The position numbers were made by a program, and so were the translations under genes. 64,000 bases of DNA. Source: CAUPWF01 sp964367905. GTDB lineage: Bacteria; Bacillota; Clostridia; Lachnospirales; Lachnospiraceae. Within the stretch, counting starts at the first letter, position 1; the number at the start of each line of letters is the position of its first letter. This document shows, one piece after another, positions 43,158-52,122 of this stretch. The stretch is from the NCBI GenBank assembly GCA_964367905.1, contig CAYIZP010000003.1:40041-104040 (forward strand), written 5' to 3'. The notes below the pieces were generated by a model. The model made no database searches, was not told the origin of the DNA, and was given only the letters and a program-made list of their open reading frames with translations.

Positions 43158-44654
43158 ATGAAACAATTAAAATCAGGTGCTATTTTGTCATACGTGCATA
43201 TATTACTTGCAGCTTTAACATCGATTGTGTATATGCCATTTATGCTTCAGGCATTGGGGCAAAGTGAGTTTGGATTATACAGTTTATCAAATTCGGTAGT
43301 AGGTTACCTGAGCGTATTGAACTTAGGGCTGGGGTCAAGTTATATACATTTTTATGTCAAATACAGAAATGATGGGGATGAGAAGGATATTAGGAAATTG
43401 AACAGCTTATTTCTCTTGGTATATATTGCTCTAGGACTTGTTGCACTATGCATTGGACTAGCCATCGCATTTCACACAGATGTAGTATTTGGTAATCGTC
43501 TGACAACAGTGGAACTAAGAAGGTCGAGTATATTAATTATAATATTGACCATAAATATGGTAGTGTCCTTCCTAGCGAGTATATTTACGTCTTATGTAGT
43601 GGCAAAAGAACAGTTTGTTATGCAGAAATTATTGATGATTGCGAATACAGTTGTTCCGCCTATTGTGGCAATTCCGTTGTTAGCCATAGGATACAAATCA
43701 ATTATGATTGTGAGTGTTATTTTTTTTGTCGCGATAGGCACTCATCTTATAAACTTAATTTATTGTATTAAGCGACTAGGTATGAGGTTTGATTTTCATC
43801 AACTAGATTTTAGAGTTCTCAAGAGGGTGTTGTTTTTTACATCCTTTATTGCAATCAATCTAATCATAGATCAAGTCAACTGGAATGTGGACCAATTTTT
43901 ACTAGGGAGGTTTCATGGGACGGAGGTCGTGGCGGTCTATGGAGTTGCAACTACGATTAACCTTGTATATCTGCAATTTTCCACTGCTATATCCTCTGTG
44001 TTCGCACCGAAGATTCATGCAATGACATTGAGAGAGAACGCGGTAGTGGGGTTAAACGAGTTGTTTGTACAGGTGGGGAGGGTTCAGTTTATGGTGATTG
44101 CACTAGTAGCTAGTGGTTTTGTCTTTTTTGGGCAGGCATTTCTTGATTTTTGGGCAGGAGAGGAGTATGGAGAAGCGTACTACATCACTCTATTACTGAT
44201 ATTGCCGGCTACAATTCCATTGATTCAAAATGTGGGTATTGAAATACAAAGAGCATATAACAAACATCAATTTCGGGCATATCTGTACTTAATCATGGCT
44301 GTGATAAATGTGGGCATTTCCATTCCGCTATGCATGACATTTGAAGGGAGTGGGGCTGCAATCGGAACAGGACTGAGCTTAATTGTAGCTAATGGGATTG
44401 TGATGAACTATTATTATCATCGATATATTCAAATTGATATAGTGGCATTTTGGAGGCAGATTATGAGTATTGTACCAGCATTGATTCCACCCGCTATCTT
44501 CGGAGTCCTAGCTAGAAGATTTGCAGATTTAAACTCAATTTTGATTTTCCTAATGTGCATTTTTCTCTATACAAGTATCTATGTAGCAAGCATTTGGCTT
44601 TTGGGACTAAATAAAGAAGAGAAGAAAATTGCAAGGAGAAAAAAAAGAGAATGA
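43158..44654 (+). CDS. Oligosaccharide flippase (Wzx/MATE-like)
   Basis: 498 residues with 12-14 hydrophobic helices and the polysaccharide-synthase opening (KSGAILSYVHILLAALTSIVY), then GQSEFGLYSL near 35 and LGLGSSYIHF near 54. It should flip lipid-linked oligosaccharide to the outside. Its presence in addition to PelG suggests that the operon makes lipid-linked units as well as a synthase-dependent polymer. It overlaps the final GT2 by 4 bp. Confidence 0.9.
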   Translation: MKQLKSGAILSYVHILLAALTSIVYMPFMLQALGQSEFGLYSLSNSVVGYLSVLNLGLGSSYIHFYVKYRNDGDEKDIRKLNSLFLLVYIALGLVALCIGLAIAFHTDVVFGNRLTTVELRRSSILIIILTINMVVSFLASIFTSYVVAKEQFVMQKLLMIANTVVPPIVAIPLLAIGYKSIMIVSVIFFVAIGTHLINLIYCIKRLGMRFDFHQLDFRVLKRVLFFTSFIAINLIIDQVNWNVDQFLLGRFHGTEVVAVYGVATTINLVYLQFSTAISSVFAPKIHAMTLRENAVVGLNELFVQVGRVQFMVIALVASGFVFFGQAFLDFWAGEEYGEAYYITLLLILPATIPLIQNVGIEIQRAYNKHQFRAYLYLIMAVINVGISIPLCMTFEGSGAAIGTGLSLIVANGIVMNYYYHRYIQIDIVAFWRQIMSIVPALIPPAIFGVLARRFADLNSILIFLMCIFLYTSIYVASIWLLGLNKEEKKIARRKKRE

Positions 44655-45652
44655 ATGAGGAGAATAAATTAATCAGTGTAATTATACCAATATACAAGGT
44701 AGAAAAGTATCTGGATAAGTGCATAAAAAGTGTAGTTGCACAAACATTTACAAACCTAGAAATTATCTTAGTCAATGATGGCTCACCAGATCAGTGTGAG
44801 ACTATCTGCATGGAGTGGTTAGAGAAGGATCCGAGAATTGTATATCTCAGTAAGGAAAATGGGGGGCAAGCATCGGCAAGAAACATGGGACTTGATATTG
44901 CCCAAGGAGAGTATATTGCCTTTGTTGACAGTGATGATTATATCGAGGTCACAATGTATGAAGAGATGTATGATGAAATTACGCGAACACAGGTAGATAT
45001 AGTTTGCTGTAATTATACCAATGTAGATAAATACGGAAAAGTGGCGAAACGTGATTTGATAGAGTTTCATCCCCCGAAGTATCATAGAATATATACGGGA
45101 GAGGAATATATAAAAAAATTACTCAAGGTAGAAATGATACCGTTGGTATGGGACAAGTTATTTACACGAAATATTATTGGCGATAGAAGGTTTCAAAATG
45201 GAGTCTTAGCAGAAGATACTTTGTTTTTATATGAAATACTTCAAGTAGATACAAAAATCATATTTATCCCTGAGGCTTTCTATCACTATTTGATCAGAGA
45301 TGAAAGCACAACTGCAGGGTTCAATGAAAAATACTATGTAGATCGCGTGAAGATTGGCTTTTTGATAGAAGAAGAGGTAAAGAAGCGATATCAGAATATA
45401 GAACTGGCATTGCTTACCAATCAACTGCGAAATATCAGTAGCTTCTTATATCAAATGCCAATAGAATTTATCAGTGAGCAGAATGCTAATTATCTGTATG
45501 TATTGTCTATGCTAAAGAGCAAGAAGTCACAGATTAGAAAGAGTGAGTTAGAACTACGGTTTAAATTATTTTTAATGCTATTTTTGGTATCAAAAAAAGG
45601 CACAAAATCATTGTTTTATGCCTTTACTAAAATCTTATATGGAAAAAAATAA
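44651..45652 (+). CDS. Family 2 glycosyltransferase, last gene of the operon
   Basis: 333 residues: ISVIIPIYKVE near 8, ILVNDGSPDQ near 39, DXD motif FVDSDDYIE near 96, then a helical C-terminal part. A full-length paralog of the divergent GT2 at 24023-25048. It begins in the ATGA overlap with the flippase gene. Its stop lies one base before the stop of convergent mnmH, leaving no room for an intergenic terminator. Confidence 0.9.
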   Translation: MNEENKLISVIIPIYKVEKYLDKCIKSVVAQTFTNLEIILVNDGSPDQCETICMEWLEKDPRIVYLSKENGGQASARNMGLDIAQGEYIAFVDSDDYIEVTMYEEMYDEITRTQVDIVCCNYTNVDKYGKVAKRDLIEFHPPKYHRIYTGEEYIKKLLKVEMIPLVWDKLFTRNIIGDRRFQNGVLAEDTLFLYEILQVDTKIIFIPEAFYHYLIRDESTTAGFNEKYYVDRVKIGFLIEEEVKKRYQNIELALLTNQLRNISSFLYQMPIEFISEQNANYLYVLSMLKSKKSQIRKSELELRFKLFLMLFLVSKKGTKSLFYAFTKILYGKK

Positions 45653-45653
45653 T

Positions 45654-46748
45654 CTATGCATCTTTTAAGAAAGAGAGCACTTCACTTTCATTGCCAGTGA
45701 AGATGATATTCTTTGTATTCGTATCTATCTGATATTGATACATGGGGTCATAATACTCCTTCAAGAAAGTTGCAATCCAAGCTTCGTGGGCATGGATTTC
45801 TCCAGTACGAAGTTGGTGCTGGTATGCGAATTCGACTTGGGAGAGTAGGGCATTCATCCTTACATCTCCAAGTCGTTTTTTTAATCTCATAATGCTTGCA
45901 TTGATGTATTCTAACCATGCAGGCATTCCTTCTTCATAAGAGTTGTGGTGCTGAATATACTCTTTTTGAGCTTCTGTCACGTACTCATCTAACGTAATCT
46001 GAACTCTCTGATCAAAACTTACTTCGAGTATAACCAATTCTCCTTGATTTGTGTAGTTGAAGAACGGTTTTGGAAGATAGCAAGTTCCTACATGTATTCC
46101 TTCATCTTCCAGAATCATGGTTTTTGCGCCTGATTCTTGTAACTGAATGATGGAATATGCTAATTGGTTCTCAAAATTAATCTGAGAAGGCTGAGGTGTT
46201 GCATGTCGTCCAAAGCTAGATCCGCGATGATTTGCGATTCCCTCTAGATCAATAAAATTGGATACTTTTTTTAATAGAATGGTTTTTCCGGAACCAGTAT
46301 AGCCACCGAGAATAATCGGTTTCATAGCTAGGCGCTCGGGCATCAAGGCTTCGATTAAGTAATTTCGAAAAGCTTTATATCCACCTTCTAGTCGTTGCAT
46401 AGCTATCCCACGGGAATCTAGCCATTCCTGTGTAAAGCGAGACCTTGAGCCGCCGCGAAAGCAGTAGAGTAAGCTACCAGGGTGCTGTTCTATAAATCGA
46501 CACCAAGCCTGGATTCGACTCTCTTTGAGCTCTCCAGAAACTAGGCTCAGTCCAAGTTGGGTTGCGACTTCATTCCCTTCGTTTTTATATGTGATACCGA
46601 CTTGGCGGCGTTCTTCATCATCCATAATCGGTAGGTTTATGCTATTAGGAAATGCCCCCTTGTCATATTCGATGGGAGCACGAACATCAATCAATGGGGT
46701 GTTATTTGTAACGATAGATTTAAAATCATGATATAAGGGATTATTCAA
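45654..46748 (-). CDS. mnmH: tRNA 2-selenouridine synthase
   Basis: MnmH (SelU/YbbB) replaces sulphur by selenium at 2-thiouridine of the tRNA wobble position through a geranylated intermediate, using selenophosphate. The 364-residue protein has an N-terminal rhodanese domain with the catalytic loop CFRGGSRSR (Cys near 95) and a C-terminal P-loop domain with GGYTGSGKT near 148. Initiation is at TTG 46748, supported by AAGGAGG 9 nt upstream; no ATG lies near. It has its own promoter inside the end of the antiporter operon. selD is not in the window but would be needed. Confidence 0.93.
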   Translation of the reverse strand: MNNPLYHDFKSIVTNNTPLIDVRAPIEYDKGAFPNSINLPIMDDEERRQVGITYKNEGNEVATQLGLSLVSGELKESRIQAWCRFIEQHPGSLLYCFRGGSRSRFTQEWLDSRGIAMQRLEGGYKAFRNYLIEALMPERLAMKPIILGGYTGSGKTILLKKVSNFIDLEGIANHRGSSFGRHATPQPSQINFENQLAYSIIQLQESGAKTMILEDEGIHVGTCYLPKPFFNYTNQGELVILEVSFDQRVQITLDEYVTEAQKEYIQHHNSYEEGMPAWLEYINASIMRLKKRLGDVRMNALLSQVEFAYQHQLRTGEIHAHEAWIATFLKEYYDPMYQYQIDTNTKNIIFTGNESEVLSFLKDA

Positions 46749-46788
46749 AGCTTATATCCTCCTTCTTTGGCTTGTTGAACTAGAGATG

Positions 46789-46817
46789 ATTATACTACAT
46801 TTTCTATGGTTGTACAA
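46789..46817 (-). promoter_or_regulatory. Promoter for mnmH
   Basis: On the minus strand TTGTAC (46812-46817), 17 bp, perfect TATAAT (46789-46794). The -35 box lies within the last codons of the upstream NuoL-like gene. Confidence 0.75.
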
Positions 46818-48678
46818 TAACCAGTAGGTATGCAAAGATAAAGAGCATGCCAAGGGAAACTAACATCAGTCCAAAAGAGAGGCTACGTGTGATGATCCGA
46901 AAGTTCTCGCTTAACTCCTCCCATAACACGGCTACCTTGTGTTCCATTGGCTTCTTGCTCGGGCGATCCATCCAGATTGTATGATTGAGTAGGTTCACGC
47001 AAGCTTGTAAGAAACCTCCAATTAAGTGCGTAAAAACATTGCCCTCGGATAATTCTTCTGGAATAGCAGAATCACGATACGCAGTTTTTCGTAGGATGAT
47101 AATCCCGCGGTCTGCAAATCTGTCGGTGATGCGTGCTAAAGTTCCAAATAGGATAGGCAGTCCTGTTAGTAGGATCGGTCGATAGAGTAAGTTCTCCAGA
47201 TCTAGCCACCATGGCCACGGATTTGTGGCTAGCAGCCACTTTCGCACTACAAAGAGGTAGAGGAGGAGACCAATTCCAAGAGAGATTAGGGCGCCTTCTA
47301 GATTTGTCCACGAGAAATAGTGAATGGTATGGGCTGGTTCGTCATGTCCATTCATAAATCCTTGGGCATATCGTGCAATGGGCTCGGCGATAAAATGTGG
47401 CATTAGACCGATGAGCCACAAGAATGCAGCGCTTACTACCAGTGCGATTTTACTTGGCAGATTCATATAATTCTGACCATAAGAGTCATAAGAGTCTTGT
47501 ACGGATTGTTCCGTATTTTTTTGCACAAAAATTGTAAAGAATAACTTTAATATATAGGCAACCGTCATTCCCCCACTTAGTAAGAATATCCATTCAATCG
47601 ATTGGATGTGTCCCGCGCTTAAGTACAATGGACGAAGTCCGTCCTCTAATAAGTGAATATATTCTACCACACTTTCGTGCAGCAAGGTTTTACTGATATA
47701 GCCACTCCAAAGAGGAATCCCTGCAAGTCCTAGACCACCAATGAGAAAGCAGACCATGAGGAGTGGCTTTTTACGACCAAATCCTCGAATGGTATTTAAG
47801 TCTAATGCATGGAGATTCATAGCTACAACACCCGAGATGGAGAATAAGATGAGTTTCATCATCGAATGATTTACCATATGTAGGAAGATTCCCCAGATGG
47901 CAATGGTATTATGTTCTTGTAAGAGACCTTGCATACCAATTCCGAGGGTAATAAATCCAATCTGTGACACCGATGAACAGGCTAAAGTCCGCTTTAGGTT
48001 CATAGAGAATAAGGCGAGGACAGCACCGAAAAACATGGTGATTACACCGAGTATCAGCAAAATGCTGTGCCAAAGTTCGTCATAGATAAAGATTTGTGTG
48101 CTGAGAATCAGAATCCCAAAGATTCCAATCTTCGTCAATAGTCCAGAGAGAAGGGCAGAAGCAGGGGCAGGCGCAACGGGGTGAGCCTTTGGGAGCCAAA
48201 CATGCAGTGGGTAGATTCCTGCTTTGGCAGCAAATCCAAATAAAATACAGCCACCAGCTACATAGAGTTTGCTACTTCCCAGATATGGTGCACTGGCTGA
48301 ACTCAATTCTGCAATATTTAAAGTTCCGATTTGATCATAGAGCAGGAATAATCCCATCAACATCACGAGGCCACCAATTACGGCAATACCGAGATAGGTA
48401 GCTCCGGCACGCATGGATTCCTCGCGTCGATCTTGTACGACCCATACATAGGAGGTGAATGACATGATTTCAAAGAATAAAAAGGTCGTATATAAATCCG
48501 CGGAAAGTAATACCCCCACAACTGCTAGATAGGTAAGCATGGTGAAGAGATAGTAGGCACGACGTCGCGAATAATGCCTCATATATTCTTTTGAAAAAAT
48601 CAGTGCAACTACCCACATAAAAGAGGCGATGCATAGGTAGATGATACGAAAACCATCCACGGTGAATTGAAGTGCCAT
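46804..48678 (-). CDS. NuoL/MrpD-like proton-translocating subunit 5
   Basis: 624 residues with about 14-16 helices. The antiporter core (DLYTTFLFFEIMSFTSYVW near 65 with the conserved membrane Glu, GFAAKAGIYPLHVWLPKAHP near 145 with the TM7 Lys, HMVNHSMMKL near 265) is intact. A C-terminal extension of about 160 residues has further helices and an amphipathic charged segment (IPEELSEGNVFTHLIG). It is most similar to the neighbouring subunit 4. It is the last gene of the operon. Such subunits carry protons or sodium in complex I, Mrp antiporters and membrane-bound hydrogenases; which ion moves here is not visible. Confidence 0.88.
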   Translation of the reverse strand: MALQFTVDGFRIIYLCIASFMWVVALIFSKEYMRHYSRRRAYYLFTMLTYLAVVGVLLSADLYTTFLFFEIMSFTSYVWVVQDRREESMRAGATYLGIAVIGGLVMLMGLFLLYDQIGTLNIAELSSASAPYLGSSKLYVAGGCILFGFAAKAGIYPLHVWLPKAHPVAPAPASALLSGLLTKIGIFGILILSTQIFIYDELWHSILLILGVITMFFGAVLALFSMNLKRTLACSSVSQIGFITLGIGMQGLLQEHNTIAIWGIFLHMVNHSMMKLILFSISGVVAMNLHALDLNTIRGFGRKKPLLMVCFLIGGLGLAGIPLWSGYISKTLLHESVVEYIHLLEDGLRPLYLSAGHIQSIEWIFLLSGGMTVAYILKLFFTIFVQKNTEQSVQDSYDSYGQNYMNLPSKIALVVSAAFLWLIGLMPHFIAEPIARYAQGFMNGHDEPAHTIHYFSWTNLEGALISLGIGLLLYLFVVRKWLLATNPWPWWLDLENLLYRPILLTGLPILFGTLARITDRFADRGIIILRKTAYRDSAIPEELSEGNVFTHLIGGFLQACVNLLNHTIWMDRPSKKPMEHKVAVLWEELSENFRIITRSLSFGLMLVSLGMLFIFAYLLVIVQP

Positions 48679-48696
48679 AAATCCTCCCTTTTGTTC

Positions 48697-50586
48697 TTAG
48701 AACAACATATAAATTAAAGTAATACTCAAACCGATGCAGAATAAAACTAAGCCAAACGACATGCTACGAGCAATAATCATTCGATCCTCTTCTAGCTCCA
48801 CTAATCGTACGGCTAGGAGGTGTACATAATTGCGTTTTGATGTGCGCCCCTTGAAGAACAGTCGATTAATCAAAGTCTCGATCCCATTTAAGATTCGCCC
48901 CAGTCGATAGGTAAAGACATTCCCCTCTTCCACTTCTTGTGGCAATTTGGAATCTCGCATAAAGGTCGCTCTTGCACCGAGAATGAGCCAATCCACGACA
49001 CTGTCGAGAAGCCGCATAAGAAAGCGGAATACATTTGGTAACAAATAGAGAAACAAAGGGCGGTAAACCAAATCATTTAAGCTTAGCCATTCAGGCCAGC
49101 GTGATATATATTGGGTTCCACCATCTGTAGGTCGCATAATAAGACGGCGTATACCTACGAGGTAGAGGAGTGCTCCGATTCCCAAAGAAATCAATACTCC
49201 CTGCAAATTCATGAGAGAGAAGTAGTCGATCTCGTGGGCGAGCGGATGGGCATACAGGATGTTCTGCGTGAAGTCTGCAAGTTTGTCTAGTGTGAGATAA
49301 GGCAAAGTCCCACAGATCCCTATGCTCAATGCACAGAACAGTAGGATTACTTTCATCCTCAGACTGACATAAGTGTTTGCATCAGAATCAAATTGTGCTT
49401 GCTTATCAGAATCTAAGTTTTTCTCCACAAAGATGGCTACCCATAGCTTACACATATATGCGACAGTGAATCCACCACTGATTAAAAATAGCCACTCTAC
49501 CACTCCGAGGAAAGAAGGGGAGAGGATAGAAAGATGAATTCCTTCAACAATACTTTCGTGCAACAAGGTTTTACTGATATATCCATTGAAGAATGGAACT
49601 CCACCGATTCCAAGTGCTGATGTGGCGAAAACAAGTTTTAACAACGATTTTTGTCGTCCATAGCCACGAATGTCATTCAAGTTCAGCGAACCCAGATTCT
49701 TGAAGATTAGTCCAGCAATCAGGAAGAGAATCAGCTTGATAACTGAGTGGTTGATCATGTGTAAAATCGTCCCGCGAGCAGCAATCGTGTTATGTTCTGC
49801 AAGTAGACCACTCATTCCGATGCCAATAATGATAAATCCGACCTGTGACATGGACGAGAATGCCAAGGTACGCTTCAAGTCGATGGAGAAGAACGCAAAG
49901 ATTGCTCCAAGCAACATGGTAAGTACCCCGAGGACAAGAATGAAAGTTCCCCAGGCAATATCATGGAGAAAGATATTTGCTGTTACCACTAACATACCCC
50001 AGATCCCTGTCTTGCTCAGGATTCCTGATAATAGAGCAGAGGCAGGTGCAGGGGCGCTTGCATAGCTGTCTGCCATCCAGATATGGAGTGGGAAGATTCC
50101 CGCTTTCGCCCCAAATCCGAATATGAAACAGCCCCCTGCAATATAAAGTGGTATTTTATCTTCGAGGGAAGCACAAGCATGTGTCAATTCCGAGAGGACT
50201 AAGGTTCCAGTCTGGTTATAGAGATAAAACAGACCGAATAGCATCACCAAGCCACCCACTACCGCTACTGTAAGGTAAGTGTTGGACGCCTTCTTCGCTT
50301 CCGAGGTTTCTGTTTGTGCAACCCATATATAGGAAGTGAAAGACATCACTTCGAAAAAGATAAAAGTCGTGTATAAATCTGCAGAGAAAAATACACCTAA
50401 CGTTGCAAAATAGGTTAAGACAGTAAATATATAATAGCGACAGAGTTTTTGTTCACCAGCCATATACTCTATGGAAGCTATCAGGGCAATGATCCATAGA
50501 ATGGTCGCCAAAATTCCGTGAACGAGGTTGAAGCCATTCACGGAGAACTGTAATCCTAAGCCTAAAACATGATCCATATGAAACAT
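48697..50586 (-). CDS. NuoL/MrpD-like proton-translocating subunit 4
   Basis: 629 residues from the ATG at 50586; a TTG two codons earlier is the alternative, closer to AAGGAG. The core motifs are as in subunit 5 (FIFFEVMSFTSYIW, GFGAKAGIFPLHIWMADSYA, LHMINHSVIKL), and the long C-terminal extension is shared, including LPQEVEEGNVFTYRLGR. Subunits 4 and 5 are therefore a recent paralogous pair within the operon, different from the shorter subunits 1-3. Confidence 0.88.
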   Translation of the reverse strand: MFHMDHVLGLGLQFSVNGFNLVHGILATILWIIALIASIEYMAGEQKLCRYYIFTVLTYFATLGVFFSADLYTTFIFFEVMSFTSYIWVAQTETSEAKKASNTYLTVAVVGGLVMLFGLFYLYNQTGTLVLSELTHACASLEDKIPLYIAGGCFIFGFGAKAGIFPLHIWMADSYASAPAPASALLSGILSKTGIWGMLVVTANIFLHDIAWGTFILVLGVLTMLLGAIFAFFSIDLKRTLAFSSMSQVGFIIIGIGMSGLLAEHNTIAARGTILHMINHSVIKLILFLIAGLIFKNLGSLNLNDIRGYGRQKSLLKLVFATSALGIGGVPFFNGYISKTLLHESIVEGIHLSILSPSFLGVVEWLFLISGGFTVAYMCKLWVAIFVEKNLDSDKQAQFDSDANTYVSLRMKVILLFCALSIGICGTLPYLTLDKLADFTQNILYAHPLAHEIDYFSLMNLQGVLISLGIGALLYLVGIRRLIMRPTDGGTQYISRWPEWLSLNDLVYRPLFLYLLPNVFRFLMRLLDSVVDWLILGARATFMRDSKLPQEVEEGNVFTYRLGRILNGIETLINRLFFKGRTSKRNYVHLLAVRLVELEEDRMIIARSMSFGLVLFCIGLSITLIYMLF

Positions 50587-50625
50587 TTTCAATATTCTCC
50601 TTATTAGTATGCGTTCAATGATATG

Positions 50626-52104
50626 TTAAAACATGCCGATGGAAACAGCAGTAAAAAAATCAATAAATACAGCGGAATTCAGTCCAAATATCACGATAAA
50701 GATACTGAAAATTACCAGTGGGACAATCATCATCCAATTCGGATCCTTCACACTACTTGGCAAGTTGATGGCGAGGTCATGTCTTGGAAAAAAGGCGCGC
50801 ATCACAATCGTCAGCATATAAATTGCAGTTAGTAGAGCTGAAATTAATAGGGCTCCAATGCCCACATAGGCGAGTATGCTTCCACTATCTGCAGCTGCAG
50901 TTGCCAAATACCACTTGCTGATGAAGCCAGCAAGTCCTGGAACTCCCATCAAGGCAAACGAAGAGAGGGTGAAAATCCCGAATACAAGGGGCATCTTTTG
51001 TCCCATGCCATCTAGCTCGTGGATATAGTGCTTATCTGATTTGTACATGATAGCACCAGCACAGAAGAAGGCGCAGATCTTCATAAATGCATGAAATACC
51101 ATATGCGTTAATGCTCCCACCAATCCAAGTGGTGACATCAATGCGACACCAAATAGGATGTAAGATAGATTGCTTATTGTAGAATAAGCTAATCGTCTCT
51201 TCAAGTGGGTTTCCTTCACAGCACGGCTACATCCGTAGATAATAGTGAAGATAATGACCACAAGGATTAGGTTTTGTGCCCAGGTTCCATTTAGGAAATC
51301 CGCTCCAAAACTATAGTAGGTGATTCGTATAATGGCAAAAGCTCCTGATTTTACAACAGCTACGGCGTGTAGTAGAGCAGTAACAGGTGTAGGTGCAACC
51401 CCAGCCTGAGGTAGCCAAGAGTTGAACGGGCAGATGGCTGCCTTTACTCCGAATCCAAAGAACGCTAGGACATAAATTAGGAGCAATAAATTACCCTGCG
51501 TATCTATAGTTGCTGGTGTTAGAACTCCCCCATATAAGAATTCGGTTGTACTTCCATAAGTAATGATGAACAATAAGCCAATGAAGGCGAAGGCTGCACC
51601 ACCGAGGGAATAATATAAGTACTTACGGCTTGCCATGATTGCATCCCTAGATAAGGTGTGCAAGACAAGTGGTACAGTAATCAGGGTCAATAACTCGTAG
51701 AAGAAATACATGGTAAGCAAATCGGAAGATAGAGCAATTCCGAGTGTTACCCCAAATGTTCCAGTGTAAAATGCAAAGAAGTAATTCTCATGTCCCTCAT
51801 GCTTCATATATTCAAACGCATATAGAGTGGCCAAAGGCCAAAGTACAGCGACCAAAGCAGCAAAGATTACAGACATGCCGTCTACCTTTAGGGAAAGTGT
51901 TAAATCTCCTGTAAAGCGAATAACGTCGAAGACTGTATTTGGTGCATGGTAGAGAAGTGCCAAGGTCAGCACTGAGTTAATGATGACCAATGATTCAATA
52001 TAGATGCACTTGATTCTACGGTTTGGAAAAGGCAGAATGGGGATGAGTGCCCCGCCCAAGATCGGTAAAAATATGACGGTTAAAAAATGAAATAATGATC
52101 CCAT
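50626..52104 (-). CDS. MrpD-like antiporter subunit 3
   Basis: About 492 residues, 14 helices. MYFFYELLTLITVPLV near 130 carries the membrane Glu, and GFGVKAAICPFNSWLPQAG near 215 with AVAVVKSGAFAIIRI supply the Lys residues of the channel. It is closest in style to subunit 2. The ATG at 52104 is preferred; a TTG at 52116 has the ribosome-binding bases directly against it. It lies 6-18 bp after subunit 2, depending on start. Confidence 0.88.
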   Translation of the reverse strand: MGSLFHFLTVIFLPILGGALIPILPFPNRRIKCIYIESLVIINSVLTLALLYHAPNTVFDVIRFTGDLTLSLKVDGMSVIFAALVAVLWPLATLYAFEYMKHEGHENYFFAFYTGTFGVTLGIALSSDLLTMYFFYELLTLITVPLVLHTLSRDAIMASRKYLYYSLGGAAFAFIGLLFIITYGSTTEFLYGGVLTPATIDTQGNLLLLIYVLAFFGFGVKAAICPFNSWLPQAGVAPTPVTALLHAVAVVKSGAFAIIRITYYSFGADFLNGTWAQNLILVVIIFTIIYGCSRAVKETHLKRRLAYSTISNLSYILFGVALMSPLGLVGALTHMVFHAFMKICAFFCAGAIMYKSDKHYIHELDGMGQKMPLVFGIFTLSSFALMGVPGLAGFISKWYLATAAADSGSILAYVGIGALLISALLTAIYMLTIVMRAFFPRHDLAINLPSSVKDPNWMMIVPLVIFSIFIVIFGLNSAVFIDFFTAVSIGMF

Positions 52105-52122
52105 GTTGTTACCCAATCCTTT

